From NCBI GenBank assembly GCA_900473415.1, contig UCLR01000010.1, positions 61,730 through 125,729 on the forward strand: a stretch of DNA of 64,000 bases, in the 5' to 3' direction. Source of the DNA: Hyphomicrobiales bacterium (lineage in GTDB: Bacteria > Pseudomonadota > Alphaproteobacteria > Rhizobiales > Beijerinckiaceae). The notes under the pieces are model-generated. The model was not told the DNA's origin, ran no database searches, and saw only the letters and a program-made list of their open reading frames with translations. This document shows, piece by piece, positions 18,145 through 26,855 of the stretch. The translations under genes and the position numbers were made by a program. Within the stretch, counting starts at the first letter, position 1. Each line of letters opens with the position of its first letter.

Positions 18145-18179
18145 ATTATTACTTCAAGGAATTTCGTACGGGTAATAAT
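18145..18179. promoter_or_regulatory. AT-rich inverted repeat upstream of the GIY-YIG gene
   Basis: ATTATTAC (18145-18152) and GTAATAAT (18172-18179) form an 8-bp inverted repeat with a 19-base spacer, about 40-75 bases upstream of the GIY-YIG start and downstream of eda. On the minus strand TTGAAG with a TATTCG 17 bases on could be a promoter inside it. Role as operator is inferred. Confidence 0.35.
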
Positions 18180-18208
18180 TGCATGGAGCACACCCGGACG
18201 CGGAGACA

Positions 18209-18853
18209 TTATCCCCGCAGCTTCACGAAGGCTTCCTTGGCCTCGCAGGCGAGCGTGGTGATGCGGTTCCAGTCGCCGGCTGCGATGGCATCGGCCGGGA
18301 CCAGCCAGGAGCCGCCGACGCAGATCACCTGCGGCAAGGCGAGATAGTCGCCGAGATTCTTCAGGCCGACGCCGCCGGTCGGGCAGAAGCTCATCTGCGG
18401 GAAGGGGCCGGAGAGAGCCTTGAGCGCCGGCGGGCCGCCTGCCTGCTCGGCGGGGAAGAACTTCGCGGTCGTGCGGCCGGCAGCAACGGCGCGCATGCAG
18501 TCGGAGGCCGTGGCGACGCCGGGCAGCCAGGGCAGGCCCGCCTTGCGCAGCGCCTCGTCGACGCTCTCGCTGAAGCCGGGGCTGACCACGGCCTGGGCGC
18601 CCGCATCCTTGACCTGCGCGACCTGGGCCGGGGTGACGACGGTACCGGCGACGGCCAGCGCCTTCGGCACCGATTTCGCGATGGCGGCGAGCGCTTCGAG
18701 CGCGGCGGGACGGCGCAAAGTCACCTCGACGACGTCGATACCACCGGCAACCAGCGCATGCGCCAGATCGACGGCGCGTGAGACATCCTCGATCACCACC
18801 ACAGGGATCACGCCGCAGCTCTTCAACCGGGCAATCGCGGCCGTCTCGTCCAT
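18209..18853 (-). CDS. eda: KDPG/KHG aldolase
   Basis: 214 aa. Class I aldolase of the Entner-Doudoroff pathway: DVVEVTLRRPAALEALAAIA contains the catalytic Glu, VAGTVVTPAQVAQVKDAGAQ the substrate loop, and TAKFFPAEQAGGPPALKALS the Schiff-base Lys. CPTGGVGLKNLGDYL and CVGGSWLVP close the phosphate site. It splits 2-keto-3-deoxy-6-phosphogluconate into pyruvate and glyceraldehyde-3-phosphate. ATG 18853 is chosen because GGAAG lies six bases upstream; the ATG two codons earlier would sit directly on it. Order zwf-pgl-eda on one strand implies a single operon. Confidence 0.93.
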   Translation of the reverse strand: MDETAAIARLKSCGVIPVVVIEDVSRAVDLAHALVAGGIDVVEVTLRRPAALEALAAIAKSVPKALAVAGTVVTPAQVAQVKDAGAQAVVSPGFSESVDEALRKAGLPWLPGVATASDCMRAVAAGRTTAKFFPAEQAGGPPALKALSGPFPQMSFCPTGGVGLKNLGDYLALPQVICVGGSWLVPADAIAAGDWNRITTLACEAKEAFVKLRG

Positions 18854-18890
18854 GGTCATCTTCCAATCATTGAACTGATATCGGGGGGCT

Positions 18891-19577
18891 CTACTCTTTC
18901 GCCCAGTAGACGTCGAGCCCTTGGGCACGACCAATCAGCAGATCGACCGGCAACGGGGAGCGACGCCCCTCTGTGGCCTTCAACACCGCTTCCTTGACAC
19001 CACCGGATACGAGGAGACTCGCCCAGCCAGCGCCGATGAGGCGCTCAGGCGAAAGCGACAGGCGTGGCGGCATGCCGGGCGGGCGGGCGATAACGATGCC
19101 GCTGTCCAGCACGGCATCGAAGCCCGCCTCGGCACCCGGAAAGAGCGAGGCGACATGCCCGTCGGGGCCCATCCCACTGACCAGCAGATCGAGCGGCGGC
19201 AACTCGGCCAGCCGCGTGCAGAGGACGGCAGCGGCCGCCTCGATGTCGCTGCCGTGGCCGTGGAAGGAGATGAAGGAGGCCCGCTTGTCGGCCAGCGGTG
19301 CGAAATGCGCGCGGATCATGCGCTCGTTCGAGGCGACGTCGTCGGGCGCGACAAAGCGCTCGTCGGTCGGCATCAGCGTGACCCTGTCCCAGGGCAGGTC
19401 GCGCTGGCCAAGCGCGGCCAGGAAACGCGCCGGCGTGGTGCCCCCCGGCACGGCGAGAAGCGCCCTGCCCTGCGCGGCCAGGAGTGTCTGGAGCCTTACA
19501 GCCACCGCCTCCGCCAACGCCTCGGATGCCTCGTCGAGGCTGGCGAAACGGTACCAGGCCAGAGGACCGGAGCTCAT
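18891..19577 (-). CDS. pgl: 6-phosphogluconolactonase
   Basis: 228 aa. Family motifs GRALLAVPGGTTPARFLAAL, DLPWDRVTLMPTDERFVAPD, SNERMIRAHF and LLVSGMGPDGHVASLFPGAE are present. The enzyme hydrolyses 6-phosphogluconolactone made by the upstream zwf product. Its ATG at 19577 shares one base with the zwf stop (TGATG), so translation is coupled. The eda start is ~37 bases beyond its stop. Confidence 0.93.
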   Translation of the reverse strand: MSSGPLAWYRFASLDEASEALAEAVAVRLQTLLAAQGRALLAVPGGTTPARFLAALGQRDLPWDRVTLMPTDERFVAPDDVASNERMIRAHFAPLADKRASFISFHGHGSDIEAAAAVLCTRLAELPPLDLLVSGMGPDGHVASLFPGAEAGFDAVLDSGIVIARPPGMPPRLSLSPERLIGAGWASLLVSGGVKEAVLKATEGRRSPLPVDLLIGRAQGLDVYWAKE

Positions 19578-21079
19578 CAGAGCAGGTCCGGATCGGCCCA
19601 TGAGCGGCCTTCGCGTTCGATCAGGCCGATCGATTGTGAGGGACCCCAGGTGCCGGCGGCGTAGCGATGCGGATGCGGCGTGTAGTCCTGCCAGCCGGCG
19701 ATGATCGGATCGACCCAGGTCCAGGCCTGCTCGACCTCGTCGCGGTGCATGAACAGGGTCTGGTCGCCGCGGATCACATCGGTCAGCAGGCGCTCGTAGG
19801 CGTCCGGCGTGCGCTCGTCGAAGGCGGTGGAATAGCGCAGGTCGAGCTGGCGCGGCACGATCTTGAGCCGGCCGGAGCCCGGCACCTTCATCATCAGCTG
19901 AAGCTGCACGCCGTCATTCGGCTGCAAACGGATGAAGAGGCGGTTAGCGTCGAGCCGATCGCAGTTGCCTTGGCCGAAGATCGAATGCGGGACCGGCTTG
20001 AAGGTGACGGCGATTTCGGAATAGCGCTGCGCCATGCGCTTGCCGGTGCGCAGGTAGATCGGCACGCCGGCCCAGCGCCAGTTGTCGATCTCGCAACGCA
20101 CAGCGACGAATGTCTCGGTGTTGCTGCCGTGGCCCAGCTCCTCCGCATAGCCCCTGACGCGCTGGCCGTCGATCTGGCCCGGACCGTACTGGCCGCGCAC
20201 GGTGTAGCGCTGGACGTCGGGCCCGACGATCGGACGCAGCGCCTTCAGCACCTTGATCTTCTCGTCACGGACCGCGCCGGCCTCCAGCATGTTCGGCGGC
20301 TCGATGGCGAAGAGGGTGAGGAGCTGCATGAGATGGTTCTGGACCATGTCACGCATATGCCCGGCCTTGTCGTAATAGCCGGCGCGGCTCTCCAGCCCGA
20401 CCGTCTCGGCCACGGTGATCTGGACATGGTCGATGTCACGGCTGGACCAGGAGCGCTCGAACAGGGTGTTGGCGAAGCGCAGGACGAGCAGGTTCTGCAC
20501 CGTCTCCTTGCCGAGATAATGGTCGATCCGGTAGGTGCGGCTCTCGGGCAGGATGCGCGCGACGGCATCATTGATCTGCCGCGCGGAGGCGAGATCACGG
20601 CCGAGCGGCTTCTCCAGGATGACGCGCGAGGTCGGCGTCAGGATGCCCGCCTTGGCGAGATTCTCGCAGATCGGGATGAAGAGGTCCGGCGGCGTCGAGA
20701 GATAGAAGGAGCGGACGCGCTCGCTCTCGCCCAGCGCCTTCTTCAGGGACTTGTAGCTGTCGGGCTGGACAGCATCGAGCATCACCATGGTCAGCCGACG
20801 CAGGAAGGAATCCACATGCTCCTGCGGGATGCCTTCCTCATGCAGCCGTGTGGCGATCTGCTTCGGCAGCCCCTCGATATCCTCTTCCTTGCGGACAACG
20901 GCGAGGATGCGGCTCTCCCCAGGTAGCACGCCTTCGCGGTTGCGCTGCGCGAGCGCGGGGAAGAGCTTCCGCAGGGCGAGATCGCCGCCCGCGCCGAAGA
21001 TCACGAGATCGAAGGGCGGTACCGGTGTCCGCTCGGGGACGGTCTCGGGCCGAAGCGGGTTGTCGACGATGGCGTCCAT
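19577..21079 (-). CDS. zwf: Glucose-6-phosphate 1-dehydrogenase
   Basis: 500 aa. The NADP-binding N-terminus is FDLVIFGAGGDLALRKLFPA, the active-site signature is RIDHYLGKETVQNLLVLRFA, and VILEKPLGRDLASARQIN and VPIYLRTGKRMAQRYSEI follow. It oxidises glucose-6-phosphate to the lactone, feeding the Entner-Doudoroff and pentose-phosphate routes. ATG 21079 (MDAIVDNPLRP) is chosen over in-frame upstream starts at 21127, which add a Gly/Ser/Arg-rich tail. It is the first gene of zwf-pgl-eda; edd is not in the window. Confidence 0.95.
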   Translation of the reverse strand: MDAIVDNPLRPETVPERTPVPPFDLVIFGAGGDLALRKLFPALAQRNREGVLPGESRILAVVRKEEDIEGLPKQIATRLHEEGIPQEHVDSFLRRLTMVMLDAVQPDSYKSLKKALGESERVRSFYLSTPPDLFIPICENLAKAGILTPTSRVILEKPLGRDLASARQINDAVARILPESRTYRIDHYLGKETVQNLLVLRFANTLFERSWSSRDIDHVQITVAETVGLESRAGYYDKAGHMRDMVQNHLMQLLTLFAIEPPNMLEAGAVRDEKIKVLKALRPIVGPDVQRYTVRGQYGPGQIDGQRVRGYAEELGHGSNTETFVAVRCEIDNWRWAGVPIYLRTGKRMAQRYSEIAVTFKPVPHSIFGQGNCDRLDANRLFIRLQPNDGVQLQLMMKVPGSGRLKIVPRQLDLRYSTAFDERTPDAYERLLTDVIRGDQTLFMHRDEVEQAWTWVDPIIAGWQDYTPHPHRYAAGTWGPSQSIGLIEREGRSWADPDLL

Positions 21080-21249
21080 GGACGTAAAACTCCGTGCGGC
21101 GGAACCGGGTCCAATCATGCCGCGCAAACCCTGCGATTCGATTGCCGGCGTCAGATGCGACGCGAGTTAGCGCAGGGCTGCGACCAGAGTGAGACGGTTT
21201 TCGCGCCTGCGCAATGAGGGGCGACGACGGGCCGCCCTTCGTCCCTTGC

Positions 21250-22002
21250 TCAGCCGGTGCGCCTGAAGCCCGCGCTCGCGGTCAGCAATTGCTGCGCATA
21301 GGCCGTCTGCGGCTCGCGGGCGGAGAGCGTCTCCACCGTCATCTCCTCAACGGCGCGGCCGAACTGCATCACGAGCAGGCGCTCGCACATATGGCCGACG
21401 ACGGCGAGGTCATGGCTCACGAGGATGTAGGTGAGCTTGCGCTCCTGCCGTAGCGCCGCGAGCAGGTTCAGCACCTCCGCCTGGATCGAGACGTCGAGGG
21501 CCGAAGTCGGCTCGTCGAGCAGCAGGATCGAGGGCTCGAGCACGAGGGCGCGGGCAATCGCGACCCGCTGGCGCTGGCCGCCCGAGAGCTGGTGCGGATA
21601 GCGGAAACGAAAGGAGGCCGGCAGGCCGACATCCGAAAGCGCCTTGCCGATGCGGGCTTCGGCGTCGCGAATGCCGTGGATCGCGAGCGGCTCGGCCAGC
21701 GTGTCGTCGACGGTCTTCTTCGGATGAAGCGAGCCGTAAGGGTCCTGAAAGACCATCTGGACGTTGCGATAGAAGGCCTTGTCCCGGACCTTCGGCTGCA
21801 CGGCGCCCGCGATCGCCACGTTGCCGCTCCATTCGCGATTGAGACCGGAGAGGACGCGCAGCACGGTCGATTTGCCGGACCCGGACTCGCCGACGAGCCC
21901 GTAGCTCTCGCCCTGACCGACCGTGAAGGAGAGGTCCTTCACCACATGGGAATCGCCGAACGAGACGTTGAGCCTGTCGACGGAGATCGCGGTGTTCGTC
22001 AT
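21250..22002 (-). CDS. Peptide/nickel-type ABC transporter ATPase, second subunit (DppF-like)
   Basis: 250 aa. Walker A GLVGESGSGKSTVLRVLSGL, Q-loop VFQDPYGSLHPKKTVDDTLA, ABC signature HQLSGGQRQRVAIARALVLE, Walker B ILLLDEPTSALDVSIQAEVL, and switch His in LVSHDLAVVGHMCE. It is the partner ATPase of the adjacent DppD-like protein in a family-5 importer. Its ATG overlaps the upstream stop (ATGA). It lacks the usual C-terminal oligopeptide-specific extension, being shorter than OppF/DppF (~330 aa), which is common in this group. Confidence 0.88.
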   Translation of the reverse strand: MTNTAISVDRLNVSFGDSHVVKDLSFTVGQGESYGLVGESGSGKSTVLRVLSGLNREWSGNVAIAGAVQPKVRDKAFYRNVQMVFQDPYGSLHPKKTVDDTLAEPLAIHGIRDAEARIGKALSDVGLPASFRFRYPHQLSGGQRQRVAIARALVLEPSILLLDEPTSALDVSIQAEVLNLLAALRQERKLTYILVSHDLAVVGHMCERLLVMQFGRAVEEMTVETLSAREPQTAYAQQLLTASAGFRRTG

Positions 22003-22871
22003 GCCAGCCAGGCCGGGTCGCGGTTGAGGGTGGGGAGCTTCTCGCGCGGATGGTCGAGATCCGGCAGGCAGTTGAGCAGGCCGAGCGTATAGGGATGGCG
22101 GCGGCCGCGCGTTGTTTCGTCGGCCAACTCCGCCGCCGGCAGCGTCTCCATGACCTTGCCGCCATACATGACGATGACGCGGTCGCAGAAGGACTGCACG
22201 AGATGCAGGTCGTGGCTGATGAAGATCAGCCCCATGCCGCGCTCGCTGACGAGATCGTCGAGGATCTTCAGGATCTGGAGCTGGACGGTGACGTCGAGCG
22301 CCGAGGTCGGCTCGTCGGCGATCAGGATCTCGGGCTCGGCGATCAGCATCATCGCGATCATCACGCGCTGGCCCATGCCACCCGAAACCTCGTGCGGATA
22401 GAGGTCGTAGACCCGTGCAGGTTCGCGGATCTGCACGGATTCGAGCATGGTGAGGCTGCGCTCGCGCGCCTCGCGGGCCCCGGCCTTGCGGTGGATGCGG
22501 TAGGCCTCGGCGATCTGGCTACCGACGGTCTGGACCGGGTTCAGCGAGAATTTCGGATCCTGCATCACCATGGAGATGTGCCGGCCGCGCAGCTTGCGAC
22601 GCTCGCGCTTGTCCATCGCCATCAGGTCCTGGCCGCGGAACATCATGCGGTCAGCACCGACGACGCCTGGATGCGGGATCAGGTCGAGGATGGCGCGGCC
22701 TGTCATCGACTTGCCGGAGCCGGACTCGCCGACGATGCCGAGCCGCTCGCGCCCGAGCGTGAAGGAAAGGCCGCGCACCGCCTGGACGATGCCGGTCGGC
22801 GTATGGAAATCGACCTTGAGATTGGCGATGTCGAGAAGGGGCTGATTGGTTTTGTCAGCAGAGGTCTGCAT
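21999..22871 (-). CDS. Peptide/nickel-type ABC transporter ATPase, first subunit (DppD-like)
   Basis: 290 aa. Walker A IVGESGSGKSMTGRAILDLI, VMQDPKFSLNPVQTVGSQIA, signature HEVSGGMGQRVMIAMMLIAE, Walker B ILIADEPTSALDVTVQLQIL, and C-terminal RRHPYTLGLLNCLPDLDH, the oligopeptide-type extension. ATG 22871 (MQTSADKTNQPL) is used; the open frame continues to 23129, but that part overlaps the permease gene out of frame. It powers import together with the DppF-like subunit. Confidence 0.9.
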   Translation of the reverse strand: MQTSADKTNQPLLDIANLKVDFHTPTGIVQAVRGLSFTLGRERLGIVGESGSGKSMTGRAILDLIPHPGVVGADRMMFRGQDLMAMDKRERRKLRGRHISMVMQDPKFSLNPVQTVGSQIAEAYRIHRKAGAREARERSLTMLESVQIREPARVYDLYPHEVSGGMGQRVMIAMMLIAEPEILIADEPTSALDVTVQLQILKILDDLVSERGMGLIFISHDLHLVQSFCDRVIVMYGGKVMETLPAAELADETTRGRRHPYTLGLLNCLPDLDHPREKLPTLNRDPAWLA

Positions 22872-22876
22872 GGCGC

Positions 22877-23782
22877 TCACCTCGCATCCATGACGTCGCG
22901 CAGGCCGTCGCCGAGCAGGTTGAAGCCGAGCGCGACGATGCAGATCGCGATGCCGGGGAAGGTCGCGACCCACCACTGGTCGAAGATCTGCTCGCGGCCG
23001 GCCGAGATCATCGCGCCCCATTCCGGCATCGGCGGCTGGGCGCCGAGACCGAGGAAGCCGAGGCCCGCGGCGGTCAGGATGATGCCGGCCATGTCGAAGG
23101 TGGTGCGCACGATCAGCGAGGGCATGCACATCGGCACGACATGTTTCCAGATGATGCGGGCACGCGAAGCGCCCTGCAGGCGCATGGCCTCGATGTAATC
23201 CTGATTGCGGATCACCATGGTCTCGGCGCGGGCGACACGGGCGTAAGGCGGCCAGGTCGTGATCGCGATGGCGATGATGGCGTTGACGATGCCCGGCCCC
23301 AGCGCCGCGACGAAGGCGAGCGCCAGCACGAGCCGCGGGAAGGCGAGGAAGACGTCGGTGATGCGCATCAGCAGGCGGTCGACCCAGCCGCCGAAATAGC
23401 CCGACACCGCGCCGACCAGCAGGCCGAAGGGGCCGACCGTGACCACGACCAGCAGCACGATGACCAGCGTGATCCGCGTGCCGTGGACGATGCGGCTGAA
23501 GATGTCGCGGCCGAGCGCGTCGGTGCCGAACCAGTTGACCGCCGAGGGCGGCAGGAGCCGCTTGTCGAGCGCCTGCACCAGCGGATCGAAAGGCGCGATC
23601 AGCGGCGCGAAGGCAGCGGCCAGCAGCAGCAGGACGATGATGGCGAGGCCGGCCACCGCCATGGGATTACGCTTGAAGGCGAGCCATTGCCGGTAGAGCT
23701 GCCCCAGGCGCGCCTGACGGCGCGAGGTGGGGGAATCGCTGATCAGCCAGGCATGCAGGCCGGCGGAGGACGTGTCGCTCAT
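22877..23782 (-). CDS. ABC transporter permease, DppC-like
   Basis: 301 aa. A short N-terminal cytoplasmic tail, the OppC/DppC N-terminal span (MAVAGLAIIVLLLLAAAFAP), LLPPSAVNWFGTDALGRDIF, five further spans and the EAA loop EAMRLQGASRARIIWKHVVP. ATG 23782 is preferred over the preceding ATG at 23785 because AGGAGG is spaced five bases from it. Middle gene of the SBP-B-C-D-F operon. Confidence 0.9.
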   Translation of the reverse strand: MSDTSSAGLHAWLISDSPTSRRQARLGQLYRQWLAFKRNPMAVAGLAIIVLLLLAAAFAPLIAPFDPLVQALDKRLLPPSAVNWFGTDALGRDIFSRIVHGTRITLVIVLLVVVTVGPFGLLVGAVSGYFGGWVDRLLMRITDVFLAFPRLVLALAFVAALGPGIVNAIIAIAITTWPPYARVARAETMVIRNQDYIEAMRLQGASRARIIWKHVVPMCMPSLIVRTTFDMAGIILTAAGLGFLGLGAQPPMPEWGAMISAGREQIFDQWWVATFPGIAICIVALGFNLLGDGLRDVMDAR

Positions 23783-23792
23783 CATCGCCTCC

Positions 23793-24857
23793 TCAGCGCA
23801 CGCGCGGATCGGCGAGGCGGCCGATGATGTCGGTCAGCAGATTGACCCCGATGAACACGACGCCGACCACCAGCGTGCCGCCGAGCACAGCGTTCATATC
23901 GGCGTTGAGCAGCGCATTGGTGAGATAGCGGCCAAGGCCCGGCCAGGCGAAGATCGTCTCGGTCAGCACCGAGCCTTCGAGCAGGTGCATGTAGGAGAGC
24001 GCGATCACGGTGAAGAGCGGCACGGCGGCGTTGCGCAGTGCGTGGCGCCAGATCACCGCCGCCTCCGAGACGCCCTTCACGCGGGCGGCGATGACATATT
24101 GCTGCTGCAGCTCGCCGATCATGAAGCTGCGCGTCATGCGACTGACATAGGCGACGCTGAGCAGGCCGAGCACGGCGGCCGGCAGGATCAGGTGCGAGAA
24201 GGCGTCCCAGAACGCCTCCCATTCGCCGTCGAGCGCGGCATCCAGCATGATGACGCCGGTGCGGGTTGTGACGATGTCCTGCCAGACGACGGAGATGCGC
24301 CCCGGCCCCGCGACCCAGCCGAGCTTGGCGTAGAACAACAGCAGCGCCATCAACCCGATCCAGAAGACGGGCACCGAATAGCCGATGAGCCCGACGACAC
24401 GGGCGATCTGGTCCTGCCAGCGGCCCTGGTTGACCGCGGCGAGGATGCCCAGCGGCACGCCGATGACGACGCCGATCAGCGTGCCGAGCGTGGCGAGCTC
24501 CAGCGTCGCCGGAAAAACGGTCCTGATGTCATCGACGACCTTCTGCGAGGTCAGCACCGAGGTGCCGAGGTCTCCGGTGAAGACCTTGCCGACATAGATG
24601 GCAAATTGGTGCCAGAGCGGCTTGTCGAGGCCGAGCGCGAGCCGCGCCTTCTCGTAGACATCGGCCGGCGCCCGGTCCCCGACCACCGCCAACACCGGAT
24701 CGATCGGGACGACGCGAGCGATGAAGAAGGTGACGAGCAGCAGCCCGAACGTCGTGATGACGACGGTCGTCAGCTCGCGCGAGAGCGCGCGGCCCCAGCG
24801 GCCCAGCCTCCCCGGCGCCGAGGCCCGGCATGGGGGAGCTTGCGTCACGGCTGTCAT
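23793..24857 (-). CDS. ABC transporter permease, DppB-like
   Basis: 354 aa. Opens with ELTTVVITTFGLLLVTFFIA, then IDPVLAVVGDRAPADVYEKA, HQFAIYVGKVFTGDLGTSVL and the EAA region IAARVKGVSEAAVIWRHALR, ending LNADMNAVLGGTLVVGVVFI. These are typical of family-5 DppB/OppB permeases. The start at 24857 (MTAVTQAPP) has GGAGG six bases upstream; an in-frame extension to 24983 runs through the hairpin region and is not used. Confidence 0.9.
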   Translation of the reverse strand: MTAVTQAPPCRASAPGRLGRWGRALSRELTTVVITTFGLLLVTFFIARVVPIDPVLAVVGDRAPADVYEKARLALGLDKPLWHQFAIYVGKVFTGDLGTSVLTSQKVVDDIRTVFPATLELATLGTLIGVVIGVPLGILAAVNQGRWQDQIARVVGLIGYSVPVFWIGLMALLLFYAKLGWVAGPGRISVVWQDIVTTRTGVIMLDAALDGEWEAFWDAFSHLILPAAVLGLLSVAYVSRMTRSFMIGELQQQYVIAARVKGVSEAAVIWRHALRNAAVPLFTVIALSYMHLLEGSVLTETIFAWPGLGRYLTNALLNADMNAVLGGTLVVGVVFIGVNLLTDIIGRLADPRVR

Positions 24858-24961
24858 GACCCGCCTCCGTTTCTCATGTTTTTCGTCGGCGAGCCCAGAT
24901 CCATCGCGTGCGATGCGCGCCGCACTGGATTTTGGGTCCCGTCCGGAATGACGGAATGAAA

Positions 24962-24999
24962 GGAACCCGCCGCGACCTTTCATGGCCGCGGCGGGTTCC
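24962..24999. terminator. 13-bp perfect hairpin between substrate-binding protein and permease genes
   Basis: GGAACCCGCCGCG (24962-24974) pairs perfectly with CGCGGCGGGTTCC (24987-24999), loop 12 bases. It lies 17 bases after the stop of the binding-protein gene. Such hairpins in importer operons act as partial terminators or 3'-end stabilisers that give more binding protein than membrane components. The flanking bases (TCCGGAATGACGG) resemble the ends of the palindromic elements near 50.6 kb. Confidence 0.6.
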
Positions 25000-25015
25000 C
25001 GGTCCCTGCAGGGCC

Positions 25016-26620
25016 TCAGTTCTTGACGATGGTCGCGTAGCGATTGGTGTCCGAGCTCGGGCCGATGACCCAGCCATTCACGTTCTTGCGCTCGGCCGAG
25101 ACCTCGATCTGCTGGAACATGATGACGAATGGCGAGACCTTCTGGTGGTCGCGCTGCAAGCCCTCATAGGTGGTCTTGCGCTTGGCGGCATCGGATTCGA
25201 GCACGGCGCCCTGCGTGACCTTGGTCATCTGCGGGATGTCCCAGGCATTGCGCCAGGCCAGCGTCTTCGACTTCGCCTCCTCGCCATTGTCCTCGTTGAT
25301 GGCGAAGGTTTCGGCGTTGGTGTGCGGGTCGAGATAGTCCGGGCCCCACTGACCGATATAGATATCGTGGGTGCGGGCGCGGTACTTGGTCAGCGTCTGC
25401 TTGCCGTCGCCGGGGATGATCTCCAGCTTGATACCGGCCTGGGCCCAGGTCGCCTGGATCGCCTGCGCGATGTCGGTGATCGGCGCGACCGAGCGGGTGT
25501 CCATGGTGACGGTAAAGCCGTTGGCAAGACCGGCCTTGGCGAGCAGCTCCTTCGCCTTGGCGACGTTGAGCGAATAGGGCTTGTCCGAGATCGCGCCGAG
25601 GAAGCCCTGCGGCAGGAAGGATTCGTGGCCCTTGTAGGTGCCCTCGAGGATGTTCTTCTCGATCGAGGCGTAATCGACCAGAAGCTTCAGCGCTTCGCGG
25701 ACCTCAGGCTTGGCGAGGTTCGGGTTCTTCTGGTTCAGGCCGAGATAGAGAATATAGCCCTTGTCACCCTGGACGATCTTGATGGCGTCGTTGCTCTTGA
25801 CCGCTTCGAGCTGGTCCTTGGAGAGGTTGCGGGCGATATCGACATCGCCCTTCTCGACGAGCAGGCGCTGCGAGGCCGGCTCGGCGACATGGCGCACGAC
25901 GATGCGCTTGCTCTTCGGCGCGCCCTTGTACCAGCTCTCGTTGGCGTCGAGCGTGTACTGCTCGTTCGGGCGATAGCTGCGGACCTTGTAGGCGCCGGAG
26001 CCGGCCGAGTTCAGCTTCAGCCAGCCATTGCCCCAGTCGCCATCCTTCTCATTGGCCTTGACCAGCTTCGAGTCGACGATCGCGGCGACGCCGGAGGTCA
26101 GGCAGTTGTAGAAGAAGGTCGGGGCGAAGGGCTTCGAGACGGTGATCTGGACGGTGTTCTCATCGACAGCCTTGACCTTCTCGAGCACGTTCTCGGCGAC
26201 GAAGCCGAACTGGCGCAGGATGAAGCCCGGCGACTTGTTGAGCGTGACCGCGCGCTGGAAGGAGTAGACCACGTCCGCCGCAGTCAGCGGATTGCCGGAG
26301 TGGAACTTGACGCCTTTGCGCAGCTTGAAGGTATAGGTCAGGTTGTCGGGGCTGACGGTCCAGCTCTCGGCGAGATCCGGGATCAGCTCGTTGTTCTTGG
26401 CGATATCGATATTGATGAGCTTGTCATAGACATTCGCGCCGACCTCGACCCCCGAGAACTCGAAAGCCTCGGCCGGATCGAGCGTGATGATGTCGTCGAT
26501 CTGCTTGGCCATGACGACCGTGTCCTTCGGCGTCTGCGCGATGACGGCCGTCGTCGTCATGAGGCCCGCAAAGGCCGAAACCGCCATCAACTTGGCTACG
26601 TGACGCATCGGATTCCCCAT
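25016..26620 (-). CDS. Family-5 extracellular solute-binding protein of peptide/nickel ABC importer
   Basis: 534 aa, usual for the family. A signal peptide ends near [15 protein letters not shown]. The SBP_bac_5 signature follows: [20 protein letters not shown] then [13 protein letters not shown]. Later come VNIRRGG-free lobes with [20 protein letters not shown] and [20 protein letters not shown]. It binds ligand in the periplasm; dipeptides, opines or other small molecules are possible. It is the first gene of the operon, with ATG at 26620 or four codons later (MRHVAKL). The divergent gene encodes a DUF2126 protein. Confidence 0.9.
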   Translation of the reverse strand: MGNPMRHVAKLMAVSAFAGLMTTTAVIAQTPKDTVVMAKQIDDIITLDPAEAFEFSGVEVGANVYDKLINIDIAKNNELIPDLAESWTVSPDNLTYTFKLRKGVKFHSGNPLTAADVVYSFQRAVTLNKSPGFILRQFGFVAENVLEKVKAVDENTVQITVSKPFAPTFFYNCLTSGVAAIVDSKLVKANEKDGDWGNGWLKLNSAGSGAYKVRSYRPNEQYTLDANESWYKGAPKSKRIVVRHVAEPASQRLLVEKGDVDIARNLSKDQLEAVKSNDAIKIVQGDKGYILYLGLNQKNPNLAKPEVREALKLLVDYASIEKNILEGTYKGHESFLPQGFLGAISDKPYSLNVAKAKELLAKAGLANGFTVTMDTRSVAPITDIAQAIQATWAQAGIKLEIIPGDGKQTLTKYRARTHDIYIGQWGPDYLDPHTNAETFAINEDNGEEAKSKTLAWRNAWDIPQMTKVTQGAVLESDAAKRKTTYEGLQRDHQKVSPFVIMFQQIEVSAERKNVNGWVIGPSSDTNRYATIVKN

Positions 26621-26855
26621 TGTTCGTGGTCGCGGGTCCTTGGTGCCCGTTGGCGGCTATCTGCAACCACTCCATTGCCGCTGTCCAGCCTCCGAAAGGC
26701 TATCGGACGGGCGACATGCGCCGTTTTGCACATTCCGTAAGCAGCCCCTCCCCACAATGCCGGAGTCTTGGCCAGGCCAGCGCCTTGCGCGCATCGGTCG
26801 CCCCGCTAACGTGACAGCGTCGGCGGCGTCCGCCGCGGGACCAGGGGACCGGGCA

